Below are positions 8,331 to 17,324 of a stretch of 64,000 nt of DNA, piece by piece. The notes beneath the pieces were generated by a model. It was not told the DNA's origin, made no database searches, and saw nothing but the letters and a program-made list of their open reading frames with translations. Within the stretch, counting starts at the first letter, position 1; each line of letters starts with the position of its first letter. The translations under genes were made by a program, and so were the position numbers. Source of the stretch: Spirochaetales bacterium (GTDB lineage: Bacteria > Spirochaetota > Spirochaetia > DSM-27196 > Salinispiraceae); NCBI GenBank assembly GCA_009991955.1, contig JAACWS010000018.1, positions 1-64,000 on the forward strand, written 5' to 3'.

Positions 8331-9836
8331 ATGGAACTTTTTATTGAAGGTTTTAGCCAACTTCTTAATTTCCAGAACTTTCTTTTTATGAATATCGGGG
8401 TCCTCTTAGGAATGATCTTTGGCGCTATTCCTGGGCTAACGGTAATTCTGTGTATTGTGCTTTTCCTTCCCTTTACGTACTCTTTGGGACCAATCCAATC
8501 GTTTATGTTTCTCCTCGGAATCTATTGTGCTGGGGGTTATGGTGGGTCTATATCGGCTATTTTGATTCGTACACCCGGGACTCCCCACGCTACGGCTACG
8601 ATGCTCGACGGTTATCCTATGTCCCGCCGAGGAGAATCCAAGAAGGCCCTGAACATCGCCCTCCAGGCCTCGACCTTTGGGGGCATACTCAGTGCAATAA
8701 CCCTTCTTTTTTTCGCTCCCCAAGTGGGAAAATTTGCCCAACAAATGGGAACCCCCGAGTATTTTTTGGTCTGTGCCTTTGGGTTAACGATTATTGCCGG
8801 CGTCTCGGGTAAGTCTTTAGTCCACGGACTCATCTCTGGTGCTCTCGGGCTATTTATTGCCACTATAGGGCTCGATCCGATGACGAGTAACACTCGTTTC
8901 ATCTTTAATAATATCAATCTGTATTCGGGTTTTGATTTAGTAATTTGTCTCATTGGACTCTTTGCTTTGAGTGAAGTCTTGGGAAAAAGTAAACGCTCCG
9001 AGCAGCTCCATGCCCCAAGCCTCGCCAGCCTACGCTCAGAAAGTGGACGGATTTCGAAAGCCGAGTACAAACGGATTGCTCGACCGGCAATAATCTCTAC
9101 AATCATAGGGGTTATCGTTGGCATCATCCCTGGAACCGGCGCCTCGATGGCATCGTTTGTCAGTTACGACCGGGCAAAACAAATGAGTAAGAAACCAGAA
9201 GAATTTGGAAATGGTTCGATTGAAGGAATTGTTGCGGCTGAAACGGCCAACAATGCGGTAACCGGGGCAACCCTCATACCCCTGCTTACCTTGGGCATCC
9301 CAGGTGATGGAGCGGTAGCAATTATGCTCGGAGCCCTTATGATCAATGGCCTCACTCCTGGGCCGAAGCTCTTTGTTGACCACGGGGTTACGATGTATGC
9401 AATTATGATTGGACTTATCTTTGTAAACGGGTTTATGTACCTGCAGGGGCGGTATTTGACCCGACTTTTTGCAAAGGTAATTGCAATTCCGACTTCGATC
9501 CTTACGCCAATCATCGTAATTTTCTGCTTTGCCGGGGCCTTTTCGGTTAAAAACTCAATGTTCGACGTCTCTGTCGCTTTGGTGTTCGCAGCCGTTGCCT
9601 ACATTTTGACGAAACTTAATTTCTCAACTATTCCGGTACTCCTAGGCCTCGTCCTGGGTCCAATCACCGAAGAAAATTTCCGCAGAGCTCTTATTCTATC
9701 CGACGGGAGTTGGGGGATATTTATTGATTCGCCGATTAGTATCGGTCTTCTGATTCTCATTGTGTTTGCTCTGGCAATTATAATTCGAGGAAAAATAAAC
9801 GAAAACAAACAAGGACTATCCCATGCCCAAGCCTAA
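8331..9836 (+). CDS. tctA: Tripartite tricarboxylate transporter large membrane subunit TctA
   Basis: A 501-residue protein with about twelve membrane helices. It has the TctA signature GAIPGLTVIL near residues 31-40, GGYGGSISAILIRTPGTPH at about 68-86 and its pseudo-repeat IIGVIVGIIPGTGASMASF in the second half, with LTLGIPGDGAVAIMLGAL further on. These duplicated Gly/Pro loops form the substrate path in the family. The 3' end overlaps the sulfatase start by 14 bp, so transport and desulfation are translated together. Confidence 0.92.
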   Translation: MELFIEGFSQLLNFQNFLFMNIGVLLGMIFGAIPGLTVILCIVLFLPFTYSLGPIQSFMFLLGIYCAGGYGGSISAILIRTPGTPHATATMLDGYPMSRRGESKKALNIALQASTFGGILSAITLLFFAPQVGKFAQQMGTPEYFLVCAFGLTIIAGVSGKSLVHGLISGALGLFIATIGLDPMTSNTRFIFNNINLYSGFDLVICLIGLFALSEVLGKSKRSEQLHAPSLASLRSESGRISKAEYKRIARPAIISTIIGVIVGIIPGTGASMASFVSYDRAKQMSKKPEEFGNGSIEGIVAAETANNAVTGATLIPLLTLGIPGDGAVAIMLGALMINGLTPGPKLFVDHGVTMYAIMIGLIFVNGFMYLQGRYLTRLFAKVIAIPTSILTPIIVIFCFAGAFSVKNSMFDVSVALVFAAVAYILTKLNFSTIPVLLGLVLGPITEENFRRALILSDGSWGIFIDSPISIGLLILIVFALAIIIRGKINENKQGLSHAQA

Positions 9837-11175
9837 CATCGTATTTTACTTTTCTGATCAACAGCGGGCCGATACCTGTGGCTGCTACGGTCAACGGTTA
9901 CCGATATCTCCGGTACTCGACCAGCTAGCAAGCGAAGGTATTAAGTTTCAGTACGCCTTTACTCCCCAGCCGGTCTGTGGTCCTTGTAGGTCTATGTTTC
10001 AAACCGGGCTGTACCCCACCGAGACCGGGTGTTTTCGTAACAACATTGCCCTACCCTCGGATACTCGAACGGTGGCCAACTACTTTGCCGACGAAGGGTA
10101 TGAGACGGCCTATGTCGGGAAATGGCACCTGGCATCCGATGGAGAACAAGAAGAAGTCCCCAAAATAGACTACCGCACGAAAGCCATTCCACCCGAAAGA
10201 CGGGGTGGATATACAGGATTCTGGCGGGCGGCAGATGTTCTAGAGTTTACATCAAACGGGTACGGAGGTTACGTATACGATGAGAACATGCGACGGATAG
10301 ATTTTTCGGGGTACAGGGTCGACTGTATTACAAATTTTGCCCTGGAATTTCTTGATGTGCGGGATTCGGCTAGGCCATTTTTTTTGACTATCTCTACCCT
10401 AGAACCCCATCATCAAAACGATAGTCACCACTACGAAGGCCCCGAAGGGTCGAAAGAACGGTTCAAAGATTTTGACACACCCGGCGACCTGGCGCCTTTC
10501 GACGGCGACTATAAGGAGGAATACCCCGACTACCTGGGGGCTTGCCAAAGTGTTGACCATAACCTGGGAAGGGTGATTCAGAAACTCAAGGACCTGGGCA
10601 TTTACGAGGATACGGTGATTATCTTTAGCTCCGACCATGGATGCCATTTTCGCACCCGGAATACCGATTCCCACCTTAACGGTTTCGATGATTACAAACG
10701 TTCGGGCCACGATTCTTCTCTACGTGTACCCCTAGTCATTCGAGGTGGCAAGTACCTGGGCGGACAGGTAGTCGAGAAACTTGTCAGTACACTGAGTCTG
10801 CCAAAGACAATCTTGTCTATAGCCGGAATCGATGTCGGGAACAAAATGCGAGGCGAGGACCTCATTGACATCGCAAAAAATCCGCCTGAGAATAGGAAAG
10901 ATCAAGTCTTTGCTCAGATTTCCGAAAGTAGGGTAGGTAGGGTAATTCGTACTCCTGGGTATACCTACGCAGTCTACGCTCCGGGGCTGAACGGCGGGGA
11001 AGCACCAGGGAGCGATAATTATGCCGATGACTATCTCTACGATCTGGAAAAGGACCCAGACCAAATAACGAACCTTATCGACGACCCTTCCTACAATGAC
11101 CAAAAGGCCCTCTTAAGAGATAGTTTGGTTTCGTGGATTCGAGAGGTCGAAAATCGGGAAGTAGCCATCGAATAG
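9823..11175 (+). CDS. Type I sulfatase (formylglycine-dependent)
   Basis: A 450-residue cytoplasmic-looking sulfatase (no signal peptide). The N-terminal metal site is NIVFYFSDQQRADT; the modification site is CGPCRSMFQTG near residues 52-62, where the first Cys of CxPxR becomes formylglycine. Further alkaline-phosphatase-fold ligands are in GKWHLAS and FSSDHGCHF. It hydrolyses a sulfate ester; the lack of a signal peptide means the ester is taken up first, presumably by the co-translated TctABC system. C-terminal DPDQITNLIDDP is the usual ending of the family. No formylglycine-generating or radical maturase gene is in the window. Confidence 0.9.
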   Translation: MPKPNIVFYFSDQQRADTCGCYGQRLPISPVLDQLASEGIKFQYAFTPQPVCGPCRSMFQTGLYPTETGCFRNNIALPSDTRTVANYFADEGYETAYVGKWHLASDGEQEEVPKIDYRTKAIPPERRGGYTGFWRAADVLEFTSNGYGGYVYDENMRRIDFSGYRVDCITNFALEFLDVRDSARPFFLTISTLEPHHQNDSHHYEGPEGSKERFKDFDTPGDLAPFDGDYKEEYPDYLGACQSVDHNLGRVIQKLKDLGIYEDTVIIFSSDHGCHFRTRNTDSHLNGFDDYKRSGHDSSLRVPLVIRGGKYLGGQVVEKLVSTLSLPKTILSIAGIDVGNKMRGEDLIDIAKNPPENRKDQVFAQISESRVGRVIRTPGYTYAVYAPGLNGGEAPGSDNYADDYLYDLEKDPDQITNLIDDPSYNDQKALLRDSLVSWIREVENREVAIE

Positions 11176-11195
11176 GTGTACCTTCGGAAGGTGTA

Positions 11196-12308
11196 ATGAA
11201 AAAACAAACGAGGGAGACGAAATACCTGAGGGTCTATCAGTACCTAAAGGCGTATATAGATCAAAAAAAATTCACCCTAGATACAAAGTTACCCTCAGAA
11301 ATCTTCCTTAGTAATAAATTCTCGATAAGTCGGGAAACCGTACGAACGGCCATGAGAAAACTTGCCGATGAGGGGGCAATTTATACTGTCAAAGGAAGTG
11401 GCACCTATTTTGACAAGGTTCATGCTCTAGAAAACGGCCACCTTACACAAAACGAGAAAGTGAGAATCGCGTTTATTGCCCAGGGGCAAGATTTTAACAC
11501 AAGCTCAAATGTCGCGAAGGGTATCAGGCATGCCCTTGATCACGACTCGATAGAACTCAAGATATTTCTGACCGAAAACAAGCTGGCCAACGAACTCAAG
11601 TGTCTAGAATCCTGTTATACCGGCTTCGACGGAATTATTGTGGATGGAGTCAAAGCCAGTGTGCTCAATCCTAACCTTGGGTGTTACTTTCGGTTGGCCG
11701 AACAGAATATCCGAATCATTTTCTATAATAACTACTACCTTCATACAAATTTTCCCAAGGTAATAATTGATGATGCCAGCTGTGCCGATCTCCTGGTAAA
11801 AAATCTTACCGAACGGGGCCACACCCACATAGCCGGCATTTTCGTCTATGACAACTACCAGGGAATAGAGAAGTACAAAGGCTATGTGCAGTCCATATTA
11901 AAATACGGAGCTGTCTTTGATGACGATTACGTGAAGTGGTGTATTTCCGATGAAACCTACGATGGGAAAACGTTCCCGAAAATTCTCATGAAATTTATCC
12001 GCCGATTATCTCAGGTAACTGCAATTGTATGCGGCAACTATATGATTTTAAATATGGTGCGCGAAATGTTAAGCCTCCATGGTAAGAAAGTGCCCGGCGA
12101 CTATTCACTTGTGTGCTTTGACTACTCCGGTCCGGATTGGGAGCATAGCCCCATAACCGCATCTATTCATCCAGGATTCGCCATGGGGGTCGAAGTAGGG
12201 CAGCGAATCCTGGAGATGGTCGCTGACGAAGACTATAAATCGAAAGATTATTCCTACGTCTTTCCCCCCAAGATCCACGTGGGAAACTCAATAAAAGATC
12301 TGGGATAA
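11196..12308 (+). CDS. GntR-type DNA-binding domain fused to LacI-type sensor (AraR-like regulator)
   Basis: A 370-residue regulator. Residues 5-75 are a GntR winged helix (LPSEIFLSNKFSISRETVRTAM region, then a GSGTYF wing); residues about 85-365 are a periplasmic-binding-protein-like sensor as in LacI/AraR, with FDGIIVDG, VIIDDASCADLLV and the closing SLVCFDYSGPDWEHS. The start at 11196 follows GGAAGGTG, 20 bp after the sulfatase; a longer frame from 11133 would overlap the sulfatase and has no binding site. It most likely represses the transporter-sulfatase operon until the substrate or its desulfated product binds. Confidence 0.87.
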   Translation: MKKQTRETKYLRVYQYLKAYIDQKKFTLDTKLPSEIFLSNKFSISRETVRTAMRKLADEGAIYTVKGSGTYFDKVHALENGHLTQNEKVRIAFIAQGQDFNTSSNVAKGIRHALDHDSIELKIFLTENKLANELKCLESCYTGFDGIIVDGVKASVLNPNLGCYFRLAEQNIRIIFYNNYYLHTNFPKVIIDDASCADLLVKNLTERGHTHIAGIFVYDNYQGIEKYKGYVQSILKYGAVFDDDYVKWCISDETYDGKTFPKILMKFIRRLSQVTAIVCGNYMILNMVREMLSLHGKKVPGDYSLVCFDYSGPDWEHSPITASIHPGFAMGVEVGQRILEMVADEDYKSKDYSYVFPPKIHVGNSIKDLG

Positions 12309-12325
12309 TCTGTTTTTTTCTCGCC

Positions 12326-12769
12326 TTACTGTACCTCGACCCTCACCTGCTCCAGGGCCTGGGTCTGGTGGATATAACCTAGCCTTAGGTTCGTATCCAC
12401 AGTGTCGTATTGAAAATACAAAAGTGGCCGATTGGTATCCCCCACATAAGTGGGACTCGTTGCAATTGCCTCGATTTCGGCTTTTGAACTCTCGAATCCA
12501 AATGCCCGGTCATCAACAATAAACTGAGCCCGGGAAGGTGGGTAAAAGAGAGCCAACCGAGGTTCGGGAAAGTACTCGACGGCCCGTTGGCCATCGATGT
12601 GGTAAAAAGAGCGATCTGCCTCTTCGACCACATCGGGATAGTGGAAGGCGAGGACTTCTGGGGTGATTTCTCGCGGCGCGTACACAGTTTCGCCCATCTG
12701 GATACGGAAGGTAGGGTCGGCAAAGAGAGTCGTGGCGACGAGGGATAAAATCAGGGCCATAGGTTTCAT
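12326..12769 (-). CDS. Secreted hypothetical protein
   Basis: A 147-residue protein with a short signal peptide (MKPMALILSLVATTLFA) and a soluble, beta-rich, aromatic-rich body containing YFPEPRLALFYPPSR and a C-terminal YIHQTQALEQVRVEV. I do not recognise a family. A Shine-Dalgarno AAGGAG lies just before the start on the minus strand. It is convergent with the AraR-like regulator, 17 bp apart, and not obviously part of any operon. Confidence 0.6.
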   Translation of the reverse strand: MKPMALILSLVATTLFADPTFRIQMGETVYAPREITPEVLAFHYPDVVEEADRSFYHIDGQRAVEYFPEPRLALFYPPSRAQFIVDDRAFGFESSKAEIEAIATSPTYVGDTNRPLLYFQYDTVDTNLRLGYIHQTQALEQVRVEVQ

Positions 12770-12825
12770 AGTTATCTCCTTTTTATAGCATAAGGTAGAT
12801 CGAGATTTATTGCATCCTCGATAGA

Positions 12826-12854
12826 TTGACCGGGGTAGTTATCCATTATAGAGT
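12826..12854 (+). promoter_or_regulatory. Promoter of hicBA
   Basis: TTGACC (12826-12831), 17-bp spacer, TAGAGT (12849-12854), followed by a leader and AAGGAG before the hicB ATG at 12900. Confidence 0.4.
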
Positions 12855-12899
12855 GAGAAACACCCTGTCAGGAGGTGCCCTTTTAAAAAGGAGCTAAAC

Positions 12900-13145
12900 A
12901 TGGAGTATTCTGTTCTAATTGAGAAAATAGATGACGGTAGTTTGCCTGATGGTTATTATTATGCCCATATTCCAGCCCTTGATTTAACAACCCACGGACA
13001 AGGAATAGAAGGTGCAAAGACCGCCGCAGAAGACCTGATTTATATTTGGATAGAAGAAAAGCTCGCCCATTCAGAATCAATTCCCGTAGAAGCTGACTCC
13101 TATTACAGTAAAATAAAAATTACCCATGCCCTACAAAGCGCGTGA
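12900..13145 (+). CDS. hicB: HicB family antitoxin
   Basis: An 81-residue protein with the partial RNase H-like HicB fold: a [17 protein letters not shown] segment and a helix [15 protein letters not shown] match the family. No separate DNA-binding tail is seen, so it belongs to the short HicB group. It precedes and overlaps the HicA gene by 20 bp, the less common order antitoxin first. It should bind and neutralise HicA and with it repress the promoter. Confidence 0.85.
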   Translation: MEYSVLIEKIDDGSLPDGYYYAHIPALDLTTHGQGIEGAKTAAEDLIYIWIEEKLAHSESIPVEADSYYSKIKITHALQSA

Positions 13146-13332
13146 AGTTCTTTCGAAACTGTTGCGAGCTGGCTTTGAAGAAAAGCGAAGTCGGGGATCA
13201 CATATAGTCCTGCGACACGTAGACGGAAGACAAACGTATATCGCTATGCATCCAGGAGATGTACCCTTCGGTACATTCCAGAAGATCTTGAAGCAGGCCG
13301 AGTTGAGCGAAGAGGAGTTCAGAAATCTTTAA
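13126..13332 (+). CDS. hicA: HicA family mRNA interferase toxin
   Basis: A 68-residue double-stranded-RNA-binding-like protein. The pattern [19 protein letters not shown] with the His in RGSHIVLRH is the HicA active-site region, followed by an [20 protein letters not shown] helix typical of the family. It cleaves mRNA when free of HicB. Both genes look intact, so this is a probably functional type II pair at the border of an accessory region. Confidence 0.87.
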   Translation: MPYKAREVLSKLLRAGFEEKRSRGSHIVLRHVDGRQTYIAMHPGDVPFGTFQKILKQAELSEEEFRNL

Positions 13333-13609
13333 ATAATGCCTTGGTACAATAACTTATTATCGAGTTTTTCCGAATTGCAACCACGAAAAGATGGGTCATA
13401 GCAGTAAATAGTTGTGAGAAGCTAGTAGCTATCAAAATCAGTAGGGTTATTGGATGTCTTATTCAAGAGAAAAAGAAATGATTACAAGGTGTACCTGGAA
13501 TCCAGTTATCTCCGTTTAGTATGCTATTTTACCACGGCGAAATAAGTTACCCATTCAGTAATAATTCCTACTGGATTTGCGGTTACGTGTACTCAATACG
13601 CCCCATGGC
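13333..13609. other. Intergenic, no gene seen
   Basis: About 280 bases between hicA and a VapC remnant. No ORF, RNA gene or convincing repeat was found; it is A+T-rich compared with the genes around it and may hold unrecognisable remains of a further TA locus. Confidence 0.4.
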
Positions 13610-13819
13610 TCAACCCGAAACACCCCACGGACTCACATTTTCAAGCTCGATACTCCGAAATTCTTAAGTATTCCTGGTCTCCGACCGAGCAATATTTGCT
13701 AAGCAGATAGCGGCAATCTGAGCATCGGATGTAGACATTGGGCGATTCGACTGCTCCCTGCTGCCAAGGATGAAGGCGTATTCTACTGCGGCTTTGAGGG
13801 GCTCACAGAGCCTTTTAAA
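13610..13819 (-). pseudogene. C-terminal remnant of a VapC/FitB-type PIN toxin
   Basis: On the minus strand the 70-codon frame from 13819 reads SNRPMSTSDAQIAAICLAN, then RNT, a TAA stop, then EFRSIELENVSPW. The phrase 'RP..T.DAQIAAI.LAN....TRNT.F....ENPW' is the conserved C-terminal half of FitB/VapC PIN nucleases, including the Asp that binds metal. A stop already precedes it at 13820-13822 and one interrupts it, and the N-terminal half and the antitoxin are gone. It is too short to show up as a plain ORF. Confidence 0.65.
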
Positions 13820-13925
13820 TTAAAAAGTGTTTTCTTCTTGAGTGGTCTTATTGGATCCCAAGTACCCACCGAATATTGGGAGAACATCCTACCTTTCTGC
13901 CTCATAGGATTACCTAAGGGTTACC

Positions 13926-14969
13926 TTACACCCGGCCCCCTAACTCCCTGTAGGATCGAACCATCTCTAACAATGCCGCCCGCTCAATCTCGGTGAGGGT
14001 GATTCTCACTCGCCCCCCCGAACCCTGCAGCACCAGGGCGGGTCTACTCTCGGTGGAAATCCACTCTATAAAGTCTCGAACCCCCGCCTGACTCAGCGAA
14101 AATCCGATCCGGTCCACCTTCCTCTCGGGGTCCTGGAGCAATTCCTGAGTACCCGGATCTGTCAGGGTCCGTCGACCGTTGGCCGTGGTCGTGTACTCTA
14201 CACTCTCAAGACCTGGGCTGGCGGCCTGGGGTTCGGTGACCACCTGGAAGTAGACCCAAAAATCCAGGGCCGAACCATTCAGGGGACGTCGAATTTCCGA
14301 ATACAGGTGAACCGAGGTACCGTAGTAGGCCCGGCGATCGTAGATAAACTGGGTTCTTAACTCCTGGTCAATCTCGCCCAAGGCCGTAGACCCGGCGATG
14401 AACGTTCGCTCGGTTCGATCCGCCAGCTGAACTGGAAACACCGTAGCTCGAGTCTCATAGGCTGGGGCTGTCAATAATGCAGCCTGGGCCTGGGCAACCG
14501 ATTGGGGGGTCAAGGTTTCTAAGGGGGATGTACCGATGGCCGAATCAGAGGCGGGCGTCGGTATGGACGGGGTAGAGGTGCCCGTTGGGGCAGTGGTACT
14601 TGTGGCGGCCGGTGCCAGGCTGGTGGCAAAACTCAAATCCCGCAAGAGAACCTCCAGCTCTCGGACCCGGGCCAGGGCCGTGTCCCGCTGACGCTGGGCT
14701 TGGCTTAACTGATCAGAAACATCGGTAACCTGCCCCGACAGCTGGGCCGCCTGACTTTGCGACTGTTCGACTACCAGCAACGTGGCGGCCAACTCCTCTT
14801 CCAGGGCGGCTTTTTCGGCCTCCCAGGTTGCCTGGGCCTGGCGGTGTTCATCTTCCATGGTCAGAATCTGCCGGTTCAGTTCCTCGGTGGGCTCGGGGCC
14901 GGTGGCGCAGCCGGCCAGAAAAATCAGCAGTAAGCCAAAAAGAGAGATGGATCGCAAAAAAGTTCTCAT
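13926..14969 (-). CDS. Coiled-coil lipoprotein, unknown function
   Basis: A 347-residue protein with a lipoprotein signal (LLLIFLAGC, Cys about residue 21). Residues 30-115 form a long Ala/Glu/Gln-rich coiled coil, then a Thr/Pro/Ala-rich linker to about 165, then a C-terminal beta-rich domain of about 180 residues (ERTFIAGSTALGEIDQELR... RPALVLQGSGGRVRITLTE). I do not recognise the C-terminal domain. It is divergent from the PTS EIIC gene with about 80 bp between starts, and is probably anchored in a membrane facing the periplasm. Confidence 0.7.
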   Translation of the reverse strand: MRTFLRSISLFGLLLIFLAGCATGPEPTEELNRQILTMEDEHRQAQATWEAEKAALEEELAATLLVVEQSQSQAAQLSGQVTDVSDQLSQAQRQRDTALARVRELEVLLRDLSFATSLAPAATSTTAPTGTSTPSIPTPASDSAIGTSPLETLTPQSVAQAQAALLTAPAYETRATVFPVQLADRTERTFIAGSTALGEIDQELRTQFIYDRRAYYGTSVHLYSEIRRPLNGSALDFWVYFQVVTEPQAASPGLESVEYTTTANGRRTLTDPGTQELLQDPERKVDRIGFSLSQAGVRDFIEWISTESRPALVLQGSGGRVRITLTEIERAALLEMVRSYRELGGRV

Positions 14970-15011
14970 AGTTCAAATATCGGCACAGCATACGACGGCG
15001 ATGAAACATTT

Positions 15012-15041
15012 TTGCATCCCGGGCCCCCCCCATGCTACACT
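15012..15041 (+). promoter_or_regulatory. Promoter of the EIIC gene, leaderless or near-leaderless
   Basis: TTGCAT (15012-15017), 18-bp spacer, TACACT (15036-15041) with an extended -10 TG at 15033-15034. The ATG of the EIIC gene is only 10 nt past the -10 box and no Shine-Dalgarno exists, so the transcript would start within about 3-5 nt of the ATG. Confidence 0.5.
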
Positions 15042-15051
15042 CCGCTCAACT

Positions 15052-16398
15052 ATGGAAACAATTCAAAACCTCGTGGAATACGTCCTGTCTTTTCAGGCCT
15101 ACACCCTCCTGCCGCTCTTTATTTTTGTCTTTTCGATCATTTTGGGAATCCCCTTTGGTAAGTCGATTCCCGCGACCCTCTCAATTGCCGTGGGATTTGT
15201 CGGGATCTTTTTGGTCTTTGATTTTTTCGTCGCAGCTCTCGGCCCGGTGGTAGAAGCCCTGGCGACCCGAACAGGACTGGACTACCCGGCCCTGGATGTA
15301 GGCTGGCCACCCTTGGCGGCAATTACCTGGGCCTTTCCGTTGGCCGCCGTTCTTATCCCGGTCATTTTGGGGGTGAATATCCTCCTTCTCTTGCCCGGGT
15401 GGACCAAGACAGTAAACATCGACCTCTGGAACTTCTGGCACTACATCTTTTTGGGTGCTATGACCTTTCAACTAACGGGAAATGCCTGGTTGGCCATTGG
15501 TATGACAATTCTGGCGGAAATAATTGGCCTTAAACTGGCCGACGCCGCCCGCTTTCAGGTAGCAGAATTTGCTGGGGTCAAGGGGATTACAATCTCACCC
15601 CTTTCGGCCCTGACCTACTATCCTCTGGGGCTGGCGGGAAATTGGATTATCGATCGAATCCCCGGCCTACGAAGTATCGATGCCGACCCGGAAAACATTC
15701 GCAAAAAACTCGGTATCTTGGGCGAGCCCATGACCTTGGGTTTTCTCATTGGATTAGGATTAGGAATTGCCGGTGGTTACGAGGTCCGGGAGCTGTTTGA
15801 CCTAGGGGTAAAATTTGCGGCGGTTGTGGCTCTACTGCCGGTCATGACCGACATCCTCGGGAAGGGGCTCATGGTGGTGTCCGAGGGCATGACCTCGTTC
15901 TTGGAAAAACGGGTTCCTAAGTTTGCCAAAAGTGTCATCGCCTTAGACAATGCAATTATCGTCGGAAAGCCGGCGGTTGTTGTTTCGGGTCTTATTCTCA
16001 TTCCTCTTGCCCTGGTGTTGGCCTTGGTTCTCCCGGGGGTGCGTTTTTTACCAATTGGCGATTTGGCAAACATGGTAGGTCTGGTGATTATGATAGCCGT
16101 CGCCACCCAGGGTAACGTCGTCCGCACGGTGCTCATCGGTATTCCCGCAGTCATCGGCTCCCTCTACGTCGCCGGGGCTCTGGCCCCCACCTTTACCGCT
16201 CTGGCCACGAATGCCGGGTTCACCGTTCCGGGGTATTCGGGGGAGATTACCGCCTTCCTGGACGGGGGAAACCTGTTACGGGCCTTCTTACTGGGTTTGT
16301 TACAGGGGAGTCCTTGGGCTCTGGCCTCTATTCCTCTAGTTCTTCTTTTGGCTTGGACCACCTGGCGGCTTACAGCAAAAACTCCTCCATATTCCTAG
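15052..16398 (+). CDS. PTS galactitol-type membrane subunit EIIC (GatC-like)
   Basis: A 448-residue protein with about ten membrane helices and family features of GatC-type EIIC: early LDVGWPPLAAITWAFPLA, then GVNILLLLPGWTKTVNIDLWNFWHYIF, and a C-terminal SPWALASIPLVLL. Start at 15052 (first codons METIQNLVEYV) just inside the membrane-domain homology; a longer frame from 14782 overlaps the lipoprotein on the other strand and is not credible. No EIIA, EIIB or sugar-phosphate enzyme gene is adjacent, so it is an orphan subunit, perhaps a non-PTS permease. Its last nine codons lie in a 26-bp repeat also found at 17325. Confidence 0.8.
   Translation: METIQNLVEYVLSFQAYTLLPLFIFVFSIILGIPFGKSIPATLSIAVGFVGIFLVFDFFVAALGPVVEALATRTGLDYPALDVGWPPLAAITWAFPLAAVLIPVILGVNILLLLPGWTKTVNIDLWNFWHYIFLGAMTFQLTGNAWLAIGMTILAEIIGLKLADAARFQVAEFAGVKGITISPLSALTYYPLGLAGNWIIDRIPGLRSIDADPENIRKKLGILGEPMTLGFLIGLGLGIAGGYEVRELFDLGVKFAAVVALLPVMTDILGKGLMVVSEGMTSFLEKRVPKFAKSVIALDNAIIVGKPAVVVSGLILIPLALVLALVLPGVRFLPIGDLANMVGLVIMIAVATQGNVVRTVLIGIPAVIGSLYVAGALAPTFTALATNAGFTVPGYSGEITAFLDGGNLLRAFLLGLLQGSPWALASIPLVLLLAWTTWRLTAKTPPYS
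16369..16394. repeat. 26-bp direct repeat, copy 1
   Basis: Matches 17325-17350 with a single mismatch. This copy encodes the last codons of the EIIC gene; the other encodes the last codons of the minus-strand ATPase. The two copies flank the HEPN/MNT module. Confidence 0.75.
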
Positions 16399-16431
16399 GG
16401 GAGTGCACGAACGGGGTGAACCCGGTCCAGG

Positions 16432-16914
16432 CTATCGAGCCTCTTTGAGTGTATGGATAAACCCAGCCAGGTTTAACCGAAATCCCTCGAGGGTCTCGGG
16501 CAAATTCGATTGAAGGGCCAGAAGCTTATTGGAGTCCAATTTCTTGCGGTACATATTACGGAATACGTGCCGGAAGGATCGGAGTTCGTCCAACAAGTCC
16601 GCTGTGGGTTGATCGATGACGGCTGGCCTTATACCCGCGATATTTAGGGTCATTCTTTGGATGAGATCCTTGTGCCATGTCTCGGCACTTAGGCTGTTCT
16701 CGAAATGTTTCGCGATTCGGAAGAACGAGTTTTCCACTAAATTATAAATATTGTGCAGGGTGTATCCTAAGGCCGCATAATCCAGATCATCCGAAGCTCC
16801 GGTGTTCAGTCTTTCTTTAGCCCGGGTATTCGTTTCCTGTAATTCAGTTAAGGCGGCCAGATCCGCTTCCAGCTCGGCGATGAGCAGTGCCAATGAACCT
16901 TCAGTCTTTTTCAT
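16432..16914 (-). CDS. HEPN-domain protein, HepT-like toxin/partner of MNT
   Basis: About 160 residues, all helical, with the C-terminal ELRSFRHVFRNMYRKKL motif of HEPN nucleases that pair with minimal nucleotidyltransferases (Arg and His of the RNase site followed by a Tyr that is the usual AMPylation target). I start at the ATG at 16914 (MKKTEGSLALL); a longer frame from 16995 would run deep into the MNT gene. It overlaps the MNT gene by 14 bp. As a HEPN/MNT type VII-like TA it would cleave RNA unless AMPylated by its partner. Confidence 0.75.
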   Translation of the reverse strand: MKKTEGSLALLIAELEADLAALTELQETNTRAKERLNTGASDDLDYAALGYTLHNIYNLVENSFFRIAKHFENSLSAETWHKDLIQRMTLNIAGIRPAVIDQPTADLLDELRSFRHVFRNMYRKKLDSNKLLALQSNLPETLEGFRLNLAGFIHTLKEAR

Positions 16915-17254
16915 ACAGTATCCTGCCTTCGGCCATGATTCTCTCTCGAATATGGGGATACACATCTTCCAAATCCACCACATCCACCGGAACATCTTGT
17001 TTCAACAACCAAGCTGCAGCCCGATAAAATTGTGAACAGACCAGAGCTAAATCAATATCCCGAACCTGTAGTTCCTGTTCTCTGGCCAATGACCCAAAAA
17101 GGATAATTTTTTCCGTTTCCGGGGCGATACGCAATATTCCCGCTGTCAGAACCGGAAGCTGAGTTTCGAAGTACCTCCGCCGGGCCAGGGCTTCTTTTTC
17201 TAAAGTATCTTTTTTGTGATTTTCAAAGCCCCGTACAGTTTCCGCAGCATCCAT
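16901..17254 (-). CDS. MNT-family minimal nucleotidyltransferase (antitoxin)
   Basis: A 117-residue Pol-beta-like nucleotidyltransferase with the signature IILFGSLAREQELQVRDIDLAL: the GSxxR loop, then DxD metal ligands. A helix follows and a third acidic strand in VPVDVVDLED. Members such as MntA poly-AMPylate the Tyr of their HEPN partner and so act as antitoxins. An approximately 35-residue N-terminal helical extension is unusual for the shortest members. First gene of a two-gene operon with the HEPN gene. Confidence 0.8.
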   Translation of the reverse strand: MDAAETVRGFENHKKDTLEKEALARRRYFETQLPVLTAGILRIAPETEKIILFGSLAREQELQVRDIDLALVCSQFYRAAAWLLKQDVPVDVVDLEDVYPHIRERIMAEGRILYEKD

Positions 17255-17324
17255 GAAATCATACTACGTCTGTTACACCGTCGGATCAAGGGATGACTAC
17301 TCCGGCCATTGAATACCATCCCAC

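Noticed and set aside
14782-15051. N-terminal extension of the EIIC frame
   Set aside because: It lies antisense to the lipoprotein's signal region, has no hydrophobic profile and a promoter/-10 box falls directly before the ATG at 15052.
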